DNA of 64,000 nt from Flaveria trinervia (taxonomy: Eukaryota > Streptophyta > Magnoliopsida > Asterales > Asteraceae), in assembly GCA_025506515.1 (NCBI GenBank), contig CM046443.1, positions 22,431,898-22,495,897 on the forward strand, read 5' to 3'. This document shows, piece after piece, positions 22,301-33,499 of the stretch; within the stretch, counting starts at the first letter, position 1; the number at the start of each line of letters is the position of its first letter. Under the pieces are notes generated by a model. The model was not told the DNA's origin, searched no databases, and was given only the letters and a program-made list of their open reading frames with translations. The position numbers and the translations under genes were made by a program.

Positions 22301-22860
22301 CCTTGTAGTATGAACCTGGGAAATAGTAGAAGATTTCAGAAGGCCTATGAAACTAAACAGCCACCCCAAAGATGTTAGAGAACAGAGTAATTAAAAAGGG
22401 GTTAGTCTACAAGAGGCTTGAGAACTTCAAACAAAATGAGCTCAGTCTGTTACTTGAAGGTACTCACCCAGATGAGTTTGCATACAGACAGATTACAACA
22501 GTTGAGCTCAAATATGGCAAACAGGCTAAGTACATTTCAGAGCTGTATGGGCGTGAAGGACTGTTTGATGGTGGAGCTGAAAATCTTACCATGAAGAACA
22601 AATTATGTTTCTCAGAGCATACACCAGAGAATCCTACAGGCTTATACATGGGAAGTAGATTTCATGGATAGGACCATAGCCCTGTGTCCAGTTCCCCAAA
22701 GTCAGGACTCTTATCCATACTATGCCAACCAAATTTCAGAAATCTATTCCCAGGCCAGTGCTTAATTGGGTCATCTTCTTAGCTGATCAAGAAGGAAAAA
22801 GACCAATCTTATCGCCAACAATAAGTGGGACTTCAATAAAGTTAAGGTTTTGGCTGCATT
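19331..22860 (+). pseudogene. element A ORF3
   Basis: Third gene of family 1, broken. The start ATG at 19331 (MATMQLKPRHN) matches B and F. Domain order: N-terminal module to about 19930 with GYPKGT, HHGYQGNLSASTILKKHF and RWILYPRFIMAI; a Pro/Ser/Thr-rich segment (about 20050-21060); a coiled coil with basic stretches (about 21090-21600, including SMDSIIDQLYRQGFD); an acidic run (EEEEEDDEEEDR, about 21905-21950); and a C-terminal module containing RIWPDPRVAHRIVKKDIPSRY (about 22190-22255). No signal peptide or transmembrane helix is seen. Frames change at least seven times. Function unknown. Confidence 0.8.
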
Positions 22861-22865
22861 GGTTC

Positions 22866-22873
22866 AGGGGGAG
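22866..22873 (+). other. element A polypurine tract
   Basis: AGGGGGAG in GGTTCAGGGGGAGTTTGTTGG, ending 2 bp before the 3' LTR. The GCATTGGTTCAGG context is shared with F, and B has GCATTGGTTTAGG. Confidence 0.9.
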
Positions 22874-22875
22874 TT

Positions 22876-23815
22876 TGTTGGACCAAAAGAACCAATGAGC
22901 CAGATCAGAAAAACCTTAAGTCCCACAGATGTCACAACAACTGCTGAAGACACAAGTGCTGAAGACAAAGTCTGAAGACACAAGTGCTGGAGACAAAGTC
23001 TGAAGACACAAGTGCTGAAGACAAAGTCTGAAGACACAAGTGCTGAAGACAAAGTCTGAAGACACAAGTGCTGAAGACAAAGTCTGAAGACACAAGTGCT
23101 GAAGACAAAGTCTGAAGACACAAGTACTAAAGACAAAGTCTGAAGACACAAGTGCTGAAGACAAAGTCTGAAGACACAAGTGCTGAAGACAAAGTCTGAA
23201 GACACAAGTGCTGAAGACAAAGTCTGAAGACACAAGTGCTGAAGACAAAGTCTGAAGACACAAGTGCTGAAGACAAAGTCTGAAGACAAGTGCTGAAGAC
23301 CAAGTATCAGTCGTTGTCACAACAGCTGAAGAGGTCTTCTTCAGTAGTTGTGACGGTTTTCTTTCAGTAGTTTTATGTTTTTCTTTTCAGTAGTTTTGTA
23401 AAACGACTGAAGAGCTTGTTCTTCATTCGTTGTAGTTTCAGTAGTTTCGTATCAGTAGTTTTATGTTTTATACTTAGCACTCTGATATGTTCTCAGTAGT
23501 TGTGAACATTTCGGTAGTTTGTTAAGTTTTAGTTATTTTTGTAATAAATCTGCCAGATGTCACTATCCCATGATATCAGTAGTGATTGCACTCTATATAA
23601 GGAGTGTCAACCTAATTGTAATTGGTGAATGATTGAGCAGAAACATTTGATATTATTGAAACATTCCTTTTCACAGAAATATATTCTCTCGTTACAACCG
23701 TATTTGTTCTTAATGCATACGAATATCAAATTCTTGCTATAATTTGTCTAATTCTTGTTCTTATTCCGCTGCGTTACACTCTAATCCATCAAACTTGAGA
23801 TCACTGATCCTGTCA
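22876..23815 (+). repeat. element A 3' LTR
   Basis: Starts TGTTGGACCAAAAGAACC and ends GATCCTGTCA; 940 bp. The 28-bp array at 22943-23300 has about 12 regular copies, against roughly 18 in the 5' LTR. This accounts for nearly all the length difference. TATATAA at 23594-23600. Confidence 0.9.
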
Positions 23816-25014
23816 TTGAAGATACATAATCTCCTCATTAGTTTGTATTAGTAGGCCAGTAAATGATATGGAAGTTATACCTAATGACCCGAGACGTTGA
23901 TGAATGTCTATTGGCATTGAATCGATGGTGGGGTTGTCCCTTTTTGGCTGCTCAGGGGAGTATATAGACTTACCCTAAGTGCTTTCAGCTTGGCTTTCGG
24001 GCTCAAGGGATTGACATTGAGGAGACTCTAATCCCATATTAAGGTTAATGGTTAAGGAAGGTGAGACCTTAGACTGAGTGGGAGCCCATGTTTTCACTCT
24101 AGTCTATTTGGATTGAACAAGAAGGGCTTGCTCAATCAGAGTAGTTTGAACAATGGTTCGTTTGGGGTGTCTCAGATATGTGTATTTGATGGGATGAGAA
24201 GGTAGACTTGTCAATATGAGGGCTGTTGCTGGTGTGTGTTCATCACCATTGGGATTAACATGGATGTCACCAGCAGATATGCACTCAATCATATTTGGAA
24301 GAAGTGAAGTGTGTCTTCCAGTGTAGTTAGTGGACATCCTCTTTATAATCTTGAAGATGGTTGGCCTCATATGAGGGACTGGAAGAGCAGCTGCACAGAC
24401 AAGCTTACTCAGGTCTGACTCATAATATATGAAGTGCTGGATGTATCTAGGATACATGTAGAATGTATTGCTTTGAAGGTTTCCCATCAAATTGGTCAGC
24501 ATGAATCTTGAGTAGTTAAAGCGGAGGCCTCTTACCAACCCATGAACTAGAAATCCTAGTTCGTATGGGATTGATCCCATCCACCTAACTTGTTTGACAA
24601 CAAGTGAAGGACAATGTGTAGTAGGAACTTCCACTTGTATGAGAAATTAAACTTGTAGACAGTGGACCGGGTGACATCACCACCATATCCCATTAAGGTA
24701 TATGTGTCATCAACTTCGGTCTTTGGTAAGTCCAATCGGTGAACCTTCATCTTGAAGCTCGAGACCCTGATGATCAATTCACATATGATCAACTCTTGGT
24801 CACAAATGCTTGACCTCAAAACCCTAACCTCATTCTGGGTTATAATCTATGCATTCCCCCAAAATTTAGCCATGTGATTTGAATACACGATGTGGTTTAT
24901 AGTTAGAGCTGTGAAGTAAGTGGAGTGGGTCAGAATGGAAATGATTTCAGAGAAGTCAACATCCATGGACGAATCCAAGAATATGACTTGATTGTGTTGA
25001 GGATTACGAGCCAT
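23816..25014 (-). pseudogene. element C ORF3, N-terminal part
   Basis: Minus-strand start ATG at 25014 (MARNPQHNQVIF). The first module contains STYFTALTINHIVY (about 24900), one stop, then MGYGGDVTRS, YKWKFLLHIVLHLLSNKLGGWDQ (about 24590-24660), RFNYSRFMLTNLMGN and YMYPRYIQHF (about 24440-24480). The same plan (NYFTSLTIDPAIYHDQ, WKF, GGWDQ, MFPR) is found in D's ORF3 at 52409. One frameshift falls near 24600. The sequence then runs into element A at 23815, and the frame is picked up again at 10963. Confidence 0.75.
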
Positions 25015-25560
25015 TAGTGAGAAAGAAGTAGAGAAATGAGCTAGATTTGGGTAAATTAGGGATGAAGAAAACTTTAGATAACAAAATCGGTAAAAAGAAT
25101 AAGATAGGTAAGTTCAAATATTTATATGGGTGAAAGTGGCAGATAGATAAGGTGAAGTGATGGTTTGGGTATGATGTGACAAGGGCGGTAAGGTTAAATC
25201 TATATAAAATATTCCGACATATTAAGAAAATCTTTAGCTTTTACAATTGTGGGGCCAAAAGATTTCCGTTACACAGTAGGTCTTCTTCCGAGTATAAGAA
25301 GTTTTCGAAGGTAATCTTCTTCCGAAGCCAACTTAACTTCTGAAGGGAATTTCTTACTTTCAAGAGTAAAGTGGTTTTTCGGAATGGAAAGTTTATAAGC
25401 TTCGGATGTAGATCTAATTAATTAACAATCACTTCTTCCGATACTAAAAAGTCTTCCGAGAAGAAGATTTCCCTTGGAGAAATTTTGTTTCGGAAGATAT
25501 GTGAAACATCTTCCGAGGGTTAATTTCTTTTAGGAAGAATCTATACTTAGAAAATTTTTA
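25015..25560 (-). repeat. element C pol-ORF3 spacer with CTTCCGAAG array
   Basis: No gene. From about 25270 to 25540 it is rich in CTTCCGA/TCGGAAG motifs, many forming the short palindrome CTTCCGAAG. D has the same array in the same position (51839-52200). Confidence 0.75.
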
Positions 25561-25723
25561 GAGAAAACCTTTTAGAACAAGGCTTAGATTGTTTTGACGA
25601 AAGACATTACATATTTAAAAAGGTTTTCAAAAGAGATAGATTATTCAATGTTTATCATCCAATAGCTGTAATGAGATACTTAAATATTTGTTTAGCAAAT
25701 GCCTTGGTGAAAAAATTAATATA
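25561..25723 (-). pseudogene. pol: element C RNase H C-terminus
   Basis: Minus-strand INFFTKAFAKQIFKYLITAIG (about 25722-25660) is the end of a Copia RNase H. Its upstream half is at 43491 onward (…KVDSNEQ), on the other side of element E. The codons join cleanly across E's 5-bp duplication ATATA, showing that E landed inside this gene. Confidence 0.8.
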
Positions 25724-26029
25724 TGATAGGTTCAAATGGATAAATCTGTGTTTGTTATCAAGCAATTGACAATTATATGAACTATGTAATCAACACAAAC
25801 AAAAATCAGAAAAATTCATAGAGTTTCTATTGATATTAGTATGGATTCCAAAGTGTAATTCAGAGAGAACTAACAAAACATCTATTCCAAGTCTACCTGC
25901 AAAAATACAAAGAATCCTATTTATACTAATAACAAGAAACAAAAGGAACATATATTTACATAAGAAGTCCCTACACTATGACAAAAACTAATCTAAAGAC
26001 AAAAATGCTAATCTTTTAGGGCTCCAACA
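25724..26029 (-). repeat. element E 3' LTR
   Basis: 306 bp. Minus strand starts TGTTGGAGCCCTAAAAG and ends GAACCTATCA. It matches 43182-43485 throughout, including TAAGTCCCTACACTATGAC (26,- plus-strand reading AAGTCCCTACACTATGAC). The PPT before it is weak (about 26030-26045). Confidence 0.9.
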
Positions 26030-26086
26030 ATACATTTCCTAAGATTTGCATTCGTCTTTCAGCAAATAAATCTTCTGGTTCTTCCT

Positions 26087-28942
26087 TTATGTTGAACGTT
26101 GCCTTCTCTTTGTATAGCTCCAGTTCTCAAAGAGCTTTCTTGTTGATGATTTGAACTTTTCAGCAAAAATCCCTTGCTCTGGCTTGGACTCGTTTGTCTT
26201 TATTTCCATTGCTTCCATCACTAGCAAAGTTTCTTTACTCAAACCTACTATATCTACATTCACATACATCTCTATTGGATTTGAATTCTCTTTAGTGTAT
26301 ATGTCTAGCACTCCCTTGCTAGAAACTCTCATAAACCCTGTCTTTGATATCTTTCTTCATAATGTTTGCATATGCCATCGCTTTCCTTAGTGAATTCTCT
26401 CCATAACTGCATTCATTACTTTTATGATTGTCATAAACTATGTTCTCTCGTGCTCTGTTTCAACTGGAGATACTTGCTTAAATGTTTGATTTGACAAAAA
26501 GGAGATGTAACTCGGATGGACAGGTTTAAGATCAAACACTCCAAACAAGCTTATCATATCATTGTCCCAATCATCCAAGTTTCTCAGAAGCTTCAGATGA
26601 AAAGTATTCATAACATAAAACCATCTCAAAATAGGTTTTGATGATTGAGTACCATCAATAACTTTCAGCCCAGGATTTGTTACTTTCTCAAAATATTTTT
26701 CTCTAAAACGACTCCAAATATCCTTCATCATCAGATTCATTTGTATCTCTATTTCTAGATTTCTTCCTTGACGTATCAAAATATATTTTATCTTCTTGAT
26801 CACATCGAGTCTGTAGAAACGCGGCCTTCTAGAAATTCCTCTGTCTAGTAATTTCACAAAGTTCTATCCTTCTGTAGACTTCATAGGGTTAATGAGAGGT
26901 AATTTGTGTAACTCTTTCAGATCTTGAACATGTAATGTTATGATGCTTGAGTAGAAATGATATACATTACAAATAGCATTCACTCGTTTTTATAAAAAAT
27001 GCATCAAACACCTCATTGTATTTCCATGCTACAATTTTCACTTCTTTCGTTTTATCCTGCACAATCATAGCATGTAATAACTCTGAGATAGATTGCCCCA
27101 TCTGCAGGACATTTCTTACTAAATCACCATCCGATCTTGCTTTATTCCAAAATTGTTTCTGGTCAATTGACACTTTATAACCTTGCTTTTCAGTATTAGA
27201 AAACATCTTTATAAGCTCTTTTTCTATTTTCATGACTTCTCCTTACTAACTCCATTGATTTGATCTCTTGGGGATTCAGTAATCTAGTTCTCTTGGTTAT
27301 TTCCAGGTACTAAGGATTATCCATATCAAATACAATCATCTTATTGTACATCCTTTTAGTATACTAAAAACTTCTTACCAATCTCCTCAAGACTCACTTT
27401 GTAGTTTGTTTAGCCTTTTCCTTGGGTATTTCCTAGATTGCAAGCACATCCTAAGAGTAGGAATGCTCATGTGATCTGGATAAGGATGGTCTAATTCCTT
27501 TATATGAATATCATCTACATTAAATCTTTCACTAATTGGTGCCCACTCACCGTGTTCAAGGTTTATTTCATTAGGATCCACTAGCGCTGATGACTCTGCA
27601 ATTATACACTTTTCATACTCTTTATTATTTGAGTTACTATCAGCTTATCCAAATATACTCTATTGTACTTTTTCCGGATTAGATAGTTATATCTGTCTTC
27701 AAAGTCTATAGGAATATAATCTTGAACATTTTCAACTGGTGATTTAACAATATCACACACATCTTCATCTTCTAACACCTCGTCATACCATTCATCTGGT
27801 AAATCAAACTCTATATCATCAAGAGCTTCTATTCTTTGTTGTATCTCATTTTCTTCTATATTCTCATCTATATCAATAGTCTTTTGAACTTTAGAGGGAA
27901 CTAAAGATGGTTCAACTTCATCCATCTTTTTTTACCTTTCTAAGATTCAGTAAATTTTCCAATCATAATATCTTGAAGTTCTTGTATAGTTTCTTTCTCA
28001 ATAACTAACACTTCACTTTCTTTCTCTTGTTCCTTCAGACTCTCTTTCATCTTTTCAATCTCTTTAAAAATCCTTTTAATCTTTTCTTCAAGTTCATTAA
28101 TCATGATGTTCTTCTTTTCCTCATTTGCTTTTAACAAAACTTTTCTTCTTTCAATCTCTCTATTTCTTCATTTTCACATGCAATCTGTGACTTCACTTCA
28201 TCTTACATCTTTATCATCTTCAATTTCTATCTGAACACAATCATCAATTGTTTGTTTATTTCTTTTTCTTTCTCTTTCACAATCATAACTTCTACACTTG
28301 GAGATTGCATAACAGAAATAATATTCTCTATGATAGGCTCAGACCAAATAGAATCAAAATCTAAAGCTTTATTGAAATCAATATTCTCAACATTTTCATT
28401 CTCAACCTGCTCATCATCTTTTTGATCATTCACTTCAGTATCAACATCAACATTTACATTTCTATCCTCCTCACTTCTATGATTAGAAATAATCTGTTCA
28501 CCATCCATCTCATGACTAAGTTCTTCATTATTTCCTTCCGCCTCACCACCTCTGATCACCACCTTGGTTATCGTTATTATCATTGTCATCATCATTGGTA
28601 GAACACTCATCATCATGATCCTCTTCATCATCATTATCTTCTTTTGAGTCTTCAACAACTACTTTTCCAATATATCTTTTATAAGATCATTAGGATTTAC
28701 ATGCTCATCCTCAGTCAAATGGGAGTATTATTGATTAATATTGACATATCATCAGCTACATTCCTCATATATTCAAATAGAGGTACATTATCAGCTCCTG
28801 TAATCACAGCAAGTCTCTTATACACTCCTTCAAACATATGCTCTAATTCAAATTTGTCACCTTTTATTCCATGAGCATGAATGTCCGGGTATTCTTTATT
28901 TATGACCAATTGGAAAAACCTAGGATACATCAAGTATTTGTT
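26087..28942 (-). pseudogene. element E ORF3, C-terminal part
   Basis: Continuation of E's ORF3 after the B insertion. The first codons read RNKYLMYPRFFQLVINKEYP (about 28940-28880), then FEGVYKRLAVITGADNVPLF. An acidic stretch follows (about 28227-28658), then a strong coiled coil KIKRIFKEIEKMKESLKEQEKE (about 28080-28000), and another acidic segment (DEVEPSLVPSK, about 27925). The C-terminal module contains RQGRNLEIEIQMN and WSRFREKYFEKV (about 26770-26670), resembling the end of other ORF3s only in general plan. Long stretches between breaks remain open, so decay is modest. No transmembrane segment. Function unknown. Confidence 0.7.
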
Positions 28943-29030
28943 CCTCATTTTTGGACCAAAAGAACCAATGAGCCAGATCATAAAAACCTTTAAGTCCCAC
29001 AGACATCATAAAAACTGAAGTGGTCTACAA

Positions 29031-29430
29031 CAGCTGAAGACGAAGTCTGAAGACAAAGTCTGAAGACAAAGTCTGAAGACAAATTCTGAAGACAAAGTCT
29101 GAAGACAAAGTCTGAAGACAAAGTCTGAAGACAAAGTCTGAAGACAAAGTCTGAAGACAAAGTCTGAAGACAAAGTCTGAAGACAAAGTCTGAAGACAAA
29201 GTCTGAAGACAAAGTCTGAAGACAAAGTCTGAAGACAAAGTCTGAAGACAAAGTCTGAAGACAAAGTCTGAAGACAACAGCTGAAGACAACAGCTGAAGA
29301 CAATGTCTGAAGTCAAAGTCAGAAGACAAAGTCTGAAGACAATAGCTGAAGACAAGTCTGAAGACAATAGCTGAAGACAAAGTCTGAAGTCAAAGTCTGA
29401 AGACAACTGCTGAAGACAAAGTTTGAAGAC
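29031..29430 (+). repeat. 13-bp tandem array in the B 5' LTR
   Basis: CTGAAGACAAAGT repeated about 18 times almost without a break (about 29042-29275), then mixed with CTGAAGACAACAG units. The 3' LTR array (40551-40810) is shorter and more interrupted. Antisense frames are open in all three registers as a consequence. Confidence 0.95.
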
Positions 29431-29701
29431 CAAGTTCTCAGAAGTTGTCACAACAGCTGAAGTAGTTCTTTTCGGTAGTTGTGATGGTTTACTTTTTAGT
29501 AGTTTACTTATCAGTAGTTTTATTTTATAAAACATATGAAGTTCTTACACTTCAGATGTTATAACTTCAGTAGTTGTAATGTTAGCTTGTACTTAGCTTT
29601 TTGTGAAGGTGTCCTCAATTGTTGTGGACATCTTCAGTAGTTTAGTTTACTTTCAGTTGTTCGTATAAATTACTTAGCCGTCACTATCAAGTGACATCAG
29701 C

Positions 29702-29724
29702 TGACGTCATATTCCTTTATAAAA
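29702..29724 (+). promoter_or_regulatory. element B LTR promoter: TGACGTCA and TATA box
   Basis: TGACGTCA (29702-29709) is a perfect bZIP/CRE-type palindrome 6 bp upstream of TTTATAAAA (29716-29724), within a conserved LTR block. In the 3' LTR the site reads TCACGTCA (41082-41089), while the TATA (TTTATAAAA, 41096-41104) is kept. Confidence 0.6.
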
Positions 29725-29919
29725 GGAATGTTGACCTAATTTCTTTAAGCTGAAGCGTGTGCATGAATGAAAATATTCTCTTTGCAGAAAACTCTCTCTC
29801 TATAACCGTCACTGTTTGATTGAATATCCATATTATTCTTGCTTAAGTTTCATCTAATTCTTGTTCTATTCCGCTGCAAATCTTATCTAATTGATCAAAC
29901 TAGATCCGATCCTTTCAAA

Positions 29920-29931
29920 TGGTATCAGAGC
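29920..29931 (+). other. element B primer-binding site
   Basis: TGGTATCAGAGC, a perfect initiator-Met-tRNA PBS core, 2 bp after the LTR. Confidence 0.95.
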
Positions 29932-30141
29932 AAGGTTAATCATTGATCGATTTAACAATTGATCATTGAAACTGCTCTTTTGATATCTAAGTTTGATCGA
30001 ATTAGCAAATTGCAAGACTTGGTATAGAGTTTGATTTTCTATTGCTTCCGGTGAATTAATTTGAGATTCGTCTTGTTTCAAACTGAGTTGTTGAGTTTTT
30101 GAGCTAGATCTGTTTCATTGAACCTGTTTGAATCGGTGAAA

Positions 30142-33077
30142 ATGGCTACATCAATCAATGATCCTCATAATACTGGCTCCTCAACAAGCCTCCGATGCTT
30201 GTTAGGAGTGAGTATAACATATGGAAACACTGAATGCTCCATCACCTGTGTGTCAACAGTTCAGGTTGTTGGAAATCTATGGTTCATGGACCATATAAGC
30301 CTATAGTGAGTAATCCGGAAACCAATGAGATGGTTTCGAAGAAGAAAGAGCAATACTCAGATGAAGATTTGAAATTGTTTGAAATTGATGCTAAAGCCCA
30401 TGGAATTCTGGCCATGGCACTGCCTAATGAAATCTATTCTGGACTTATGCATCATGAAACTGCTCATGACCTCAGGGTTGCTCTGAAAGAACAATTTGGA
30501 GGAACTGATGAGGTCTTGGCAAACAAAGAGAGATCCTTGCCCAGCAATATGAGACATTCTCTCATAGAAATGGTGAGTCACCGACTCAACAGTTTGAGCG
30601 ATTTTCCTATTTGATATCTGAGCTGAAAATGGATAAACATGAATATACAAATAGTCAGATGAACAACAGATTCCTCAGATCCCTGCCTGAGAGATGGGGC
30701 ACATATACTATTGTCCTACGCTCTAGTGCAAATCTGGACAATCTATCTCTCACCCAACTTCATGGGAAACTGTTAACATTTGAAAGAGAGATAGAGCCGA
30801 AAAGGAATCTGGCTTCATCTGGGAAGCTCACTGATGATTTTGTACCAGGAATACTGCTTTGGTCGGTCATGAGTCAGAATATGCTGCATCAGAAAGTTCT
30901 TATGATGAGCATATAGATTTCTCTTCAAACAGTGCAGATCCTGCTTTTGTTTGGTGTGATAGTAATTCAGGGTGTAGTAGTGATAATTTGTGCTTTTTGA
31001 TGATTTGAAAGGAATTGCTAATGATGATCTGGAAGAGATGGATATTTTGAGCCAAATGGCATTAATCAATATCAGATCTCAAAATTTTACAAAAGGACAG
31101 GTAGAAAATTTCCTGGTCTCTCCGGAAAACCCAAAGTTGGTTTTGACATGTGCAAGTTGAGGTGTCACAAGTGCCATAGACTTGGACATTTTGCAAGAGA
31201 GTGTAGATCATCTAGATCTAACTCTTCTGCACCCTTGTTACCTTTCCTTGCAATAGCTCACAAAACAAAGGGCAACATTCTACCAGTTCTGGTCATCATT
31301 CACAAATTCAATCATCTTCTGCATTTTATCCCTCAAGGTCCAATGCCATATCCTTATCCCTATTTTTACATGCCTCAGTCCAGTTAGGTTCCAGTACCCA
31401 TAGCTCAACAACCACATGCCCTACCCGAGCCTCAACCATCTCAATCAAATCAACAATCTCAATCTCAATCAAATCAAAGCTTTTTCACACCTGGAGTTGT
31501 TGACTGGAGTAGCTTACCAGATGATCTTTCTGGTTATCCTGAACAATTTTTTTTGGTGCTGGTCAACATGGTGGTGAAAATCCTTTTGGAAATCTTGCTC
31601 TTATGGCCCTGGAGTCTACTGATGGTTCATGCTCAAATGCTTCATCATCACAGGTACCACAGGTATCTTTGAGGCTAAGGCCAAGTTGTGTTCTGAGTCA
31701 TGCATAGCTGCTTTTGTCTCAATTAGAGAAGCAAATGTAGCTTTAATTAATCAAAATCTTGACCTAGAGAAAGTGATTTCCAAAAGAAAAGCTGAGTTTG
31801 AGTCTGTCTTAAATAAAAAGATGACGAGATTTACAAATTAAAATGCCAAATCACTGATGAAAAGGCAAGGTAGAGGTCATTTTAGAGAATCATAAGAATC
31901 TCAAAGAAACACTTGTAGCTACTCAAGTAGAGTGTGAATGCTAGGTAACATCCTTCAAGGGGTTTGAAATGCTTCTCAGCAAGCAAACAACTTCAAATGT
32001 GAAGTTTGGGATTGGGTATAATCACATTGTACCTCCTACAGATTTTACTCCCAAGATAGAAGTAAAATCTGAAGGTGAAAGCAATTCCCAACCACATCAT
32101 CATGTCTCATCCTCAAGTGATAATCCAAAATCAGAGGATGAAGTCAGTATTAGTACCTCAGCTAATCAATCTGCTGATGGTCTCACTGCTGATAAACACA
32201 TGATCAAAGAAAAACTAAGCACTTCAGGTGTTGTCTCACAAAGTATTCAAAGTACCAAGGGCAAGTAACAACACCTGAAGAGCATTTCAAACCAAATGAA
32301 AACAAACATGGTTTGACAACTGCTGAAGAGTCTATCAGGAAATCCAAAAGTACTGATAGAAAACTTCTGAAGAACAAATCTTTAGTTGTTACAAATCCTT
32401 TAGTACTTAACATAAGTATTGAGAGGAAGAAAGTACTAAAGAACACACCTTCAGTAGTTTCATCTTCTTCAGCAGTTGAACAACAAAAGATGAAGAGAAA
32501 GCCATGTGAAATATGTGGTCTATTCAATCATCTCACTGATGAATGTTGGTACAAAAAGGGTTCCATATTCAACAAAGATAAAATCATTAAAACGAAAATT
32601 AATAAAATGAAAGATGAATTTGAAACCAAGTTTTTACCACAAACATCTCAAACTGATAACCCGAAGTTCTTACAAAAATCTAAAAAGAAGGAAGGGGTTT
32701 ATCATAAAACAGCTGAAAGTATTCCTCATGGATTATCAAAACACCAGACTAAGTCTGTGTCTTTCAAAAAGGAGGACATGGTGAGTCACAGGAACCAATC
32801 AAAAACAAGTACCGATGTGTCTACTGAACTGAAGGCTTTAACAACCAATCAGACACAACTTGTTATGATGGTTCAACATCTGTTGGGGAGAGTTAACCAA
32901 ATAGATGTACCTGTGATTAAACCACTGAAAAGGAAAACTAAGCCAAAATCAAAGGAATCCTTTTCAGCACCATCTCCACCTTCAAAGGCTGTTAATCATG
33001 ACAAATCAGTTAGTTTAAAATCTGTTAATGAGAACAGACCCAAAACCAAAATGGTTTGGGTCTCAAAAGCTAACTAG
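30142..33077 (+). pseudogene. gag: element B gag
   Basis: Starts at 30142 (MATSINDPHNTGS). The capsid region reads KEQYSDEDLKLFEIDAKAHG (from about 30342) and TNSQMNNRFLRSLPERWGTY (about 30648-30710), in two frames split near 30580. The first zinc knuckle CHKCHRLGHFAREC is at 31163-31204 and the second, CEICGLFNHLTDEC, at 32505-32546. The 254-codon stretch 32313-33077, carrying the second knuckle and the basic tail, is uninterrupted and ends KMVWVSKAN. Breaks include a frameshift soon after the start (about 30195) and a stop at 31386. Better preserved than in A. Confidence 0.85.
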
Positions 33078-33090
33078 TTTCTTGTGACAA

Positions 33091-33498
33091 ATGCAGGGTT
33101 CTTCAGCATGCCATAGAAGAATCTGGTATGTGGACAGTGGAGGATCTATGCACATGACAGGGAGCAGTTCTCTTCTTCATGACTACTCTCAAGGAAAGAA
33201 GGGATTTGTATCTTTTAGTAATGATGCTAAGGGTTACATCATCGGCAAAGGCTTTGTGTCAAATGGTGAGATAAGATTTGATGATGTTAACCATGTGGAG
33301 AATCTCAAGTACAACTTGTTGAGTGCTAGTCAAACGTGTGATAAAGGGCATGTTGCACTTTTCACCAGCCAGAACTATCGGATTCTGTCTTCCAATGTTT
33401 TGAGAATGATTGACAAGATATTGGATGAATATACTCTCCTGAAGGCCAACAGGATTGGAAGAGTATATGCCTTAGACTTATCAAAGAAAATGATCTAA
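33091..33498 (+). pseudogene. pol: element B aspartic protease
   Basis: 135 open codons. RRIWYVDSGGSMHMTGSSS contains the intact catalytic Asp-Ser-Gly (33133-33141), the only intact protease triad among the four copies visible here. It continues through GKGFVSNGEIRFDDVNHVENL and ends before the integrase with a stop at 33496-33498. Confidence 0.85.
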
Positions 33499-33499
33499 A

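Larger units (their letters stand above)
10964..23815 (+). mobile_element. element A: full-length Sirevirus, family 1
   Basis: Complete copy of about 12.85 kb. Order: 5' LTR 10964-12066, PBS 12069, gag 12297-15175, protease, integrase, RT, RNase H to the stop at 18503, hairpin spacer, ORF3 19331-22860, PPT 22866-22873, 3' LTR 22876-23815. It sits inside C's ORF3 in the opposite orientation. By eye the LTRs differ at roughly 15 sites over the 500 bp outside their tandem arrays, so insertion was fairly recent compared with C. All three genes are broken. Confidence 0.9.
28948..29917 (+). repeat. element B 5' LTR
   Basis: 970 bp, ending GATCCGATCCTTTCA. It starts TTTTGGACC where the 3' LTR has TGTTGGACG. 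It contains a 13-bp array (29031-29430), a TGACGTCA palindrome (29702-29709) and TTTATAAAA (29716-29724). Confidence 0.9.

Noticed and set aside
22943..23300. CRISPR-like array
   Set aside because: Contiguous tandem repeat with no unique spacers, in a plant LTR.
25270..25540. CTTCCGAAG as a heat-shock element
   Set aside because: Heat-shock elements need GAA and TTC blocks spaced by 2 bp. Here TTC and GAA are 1 bp apart.
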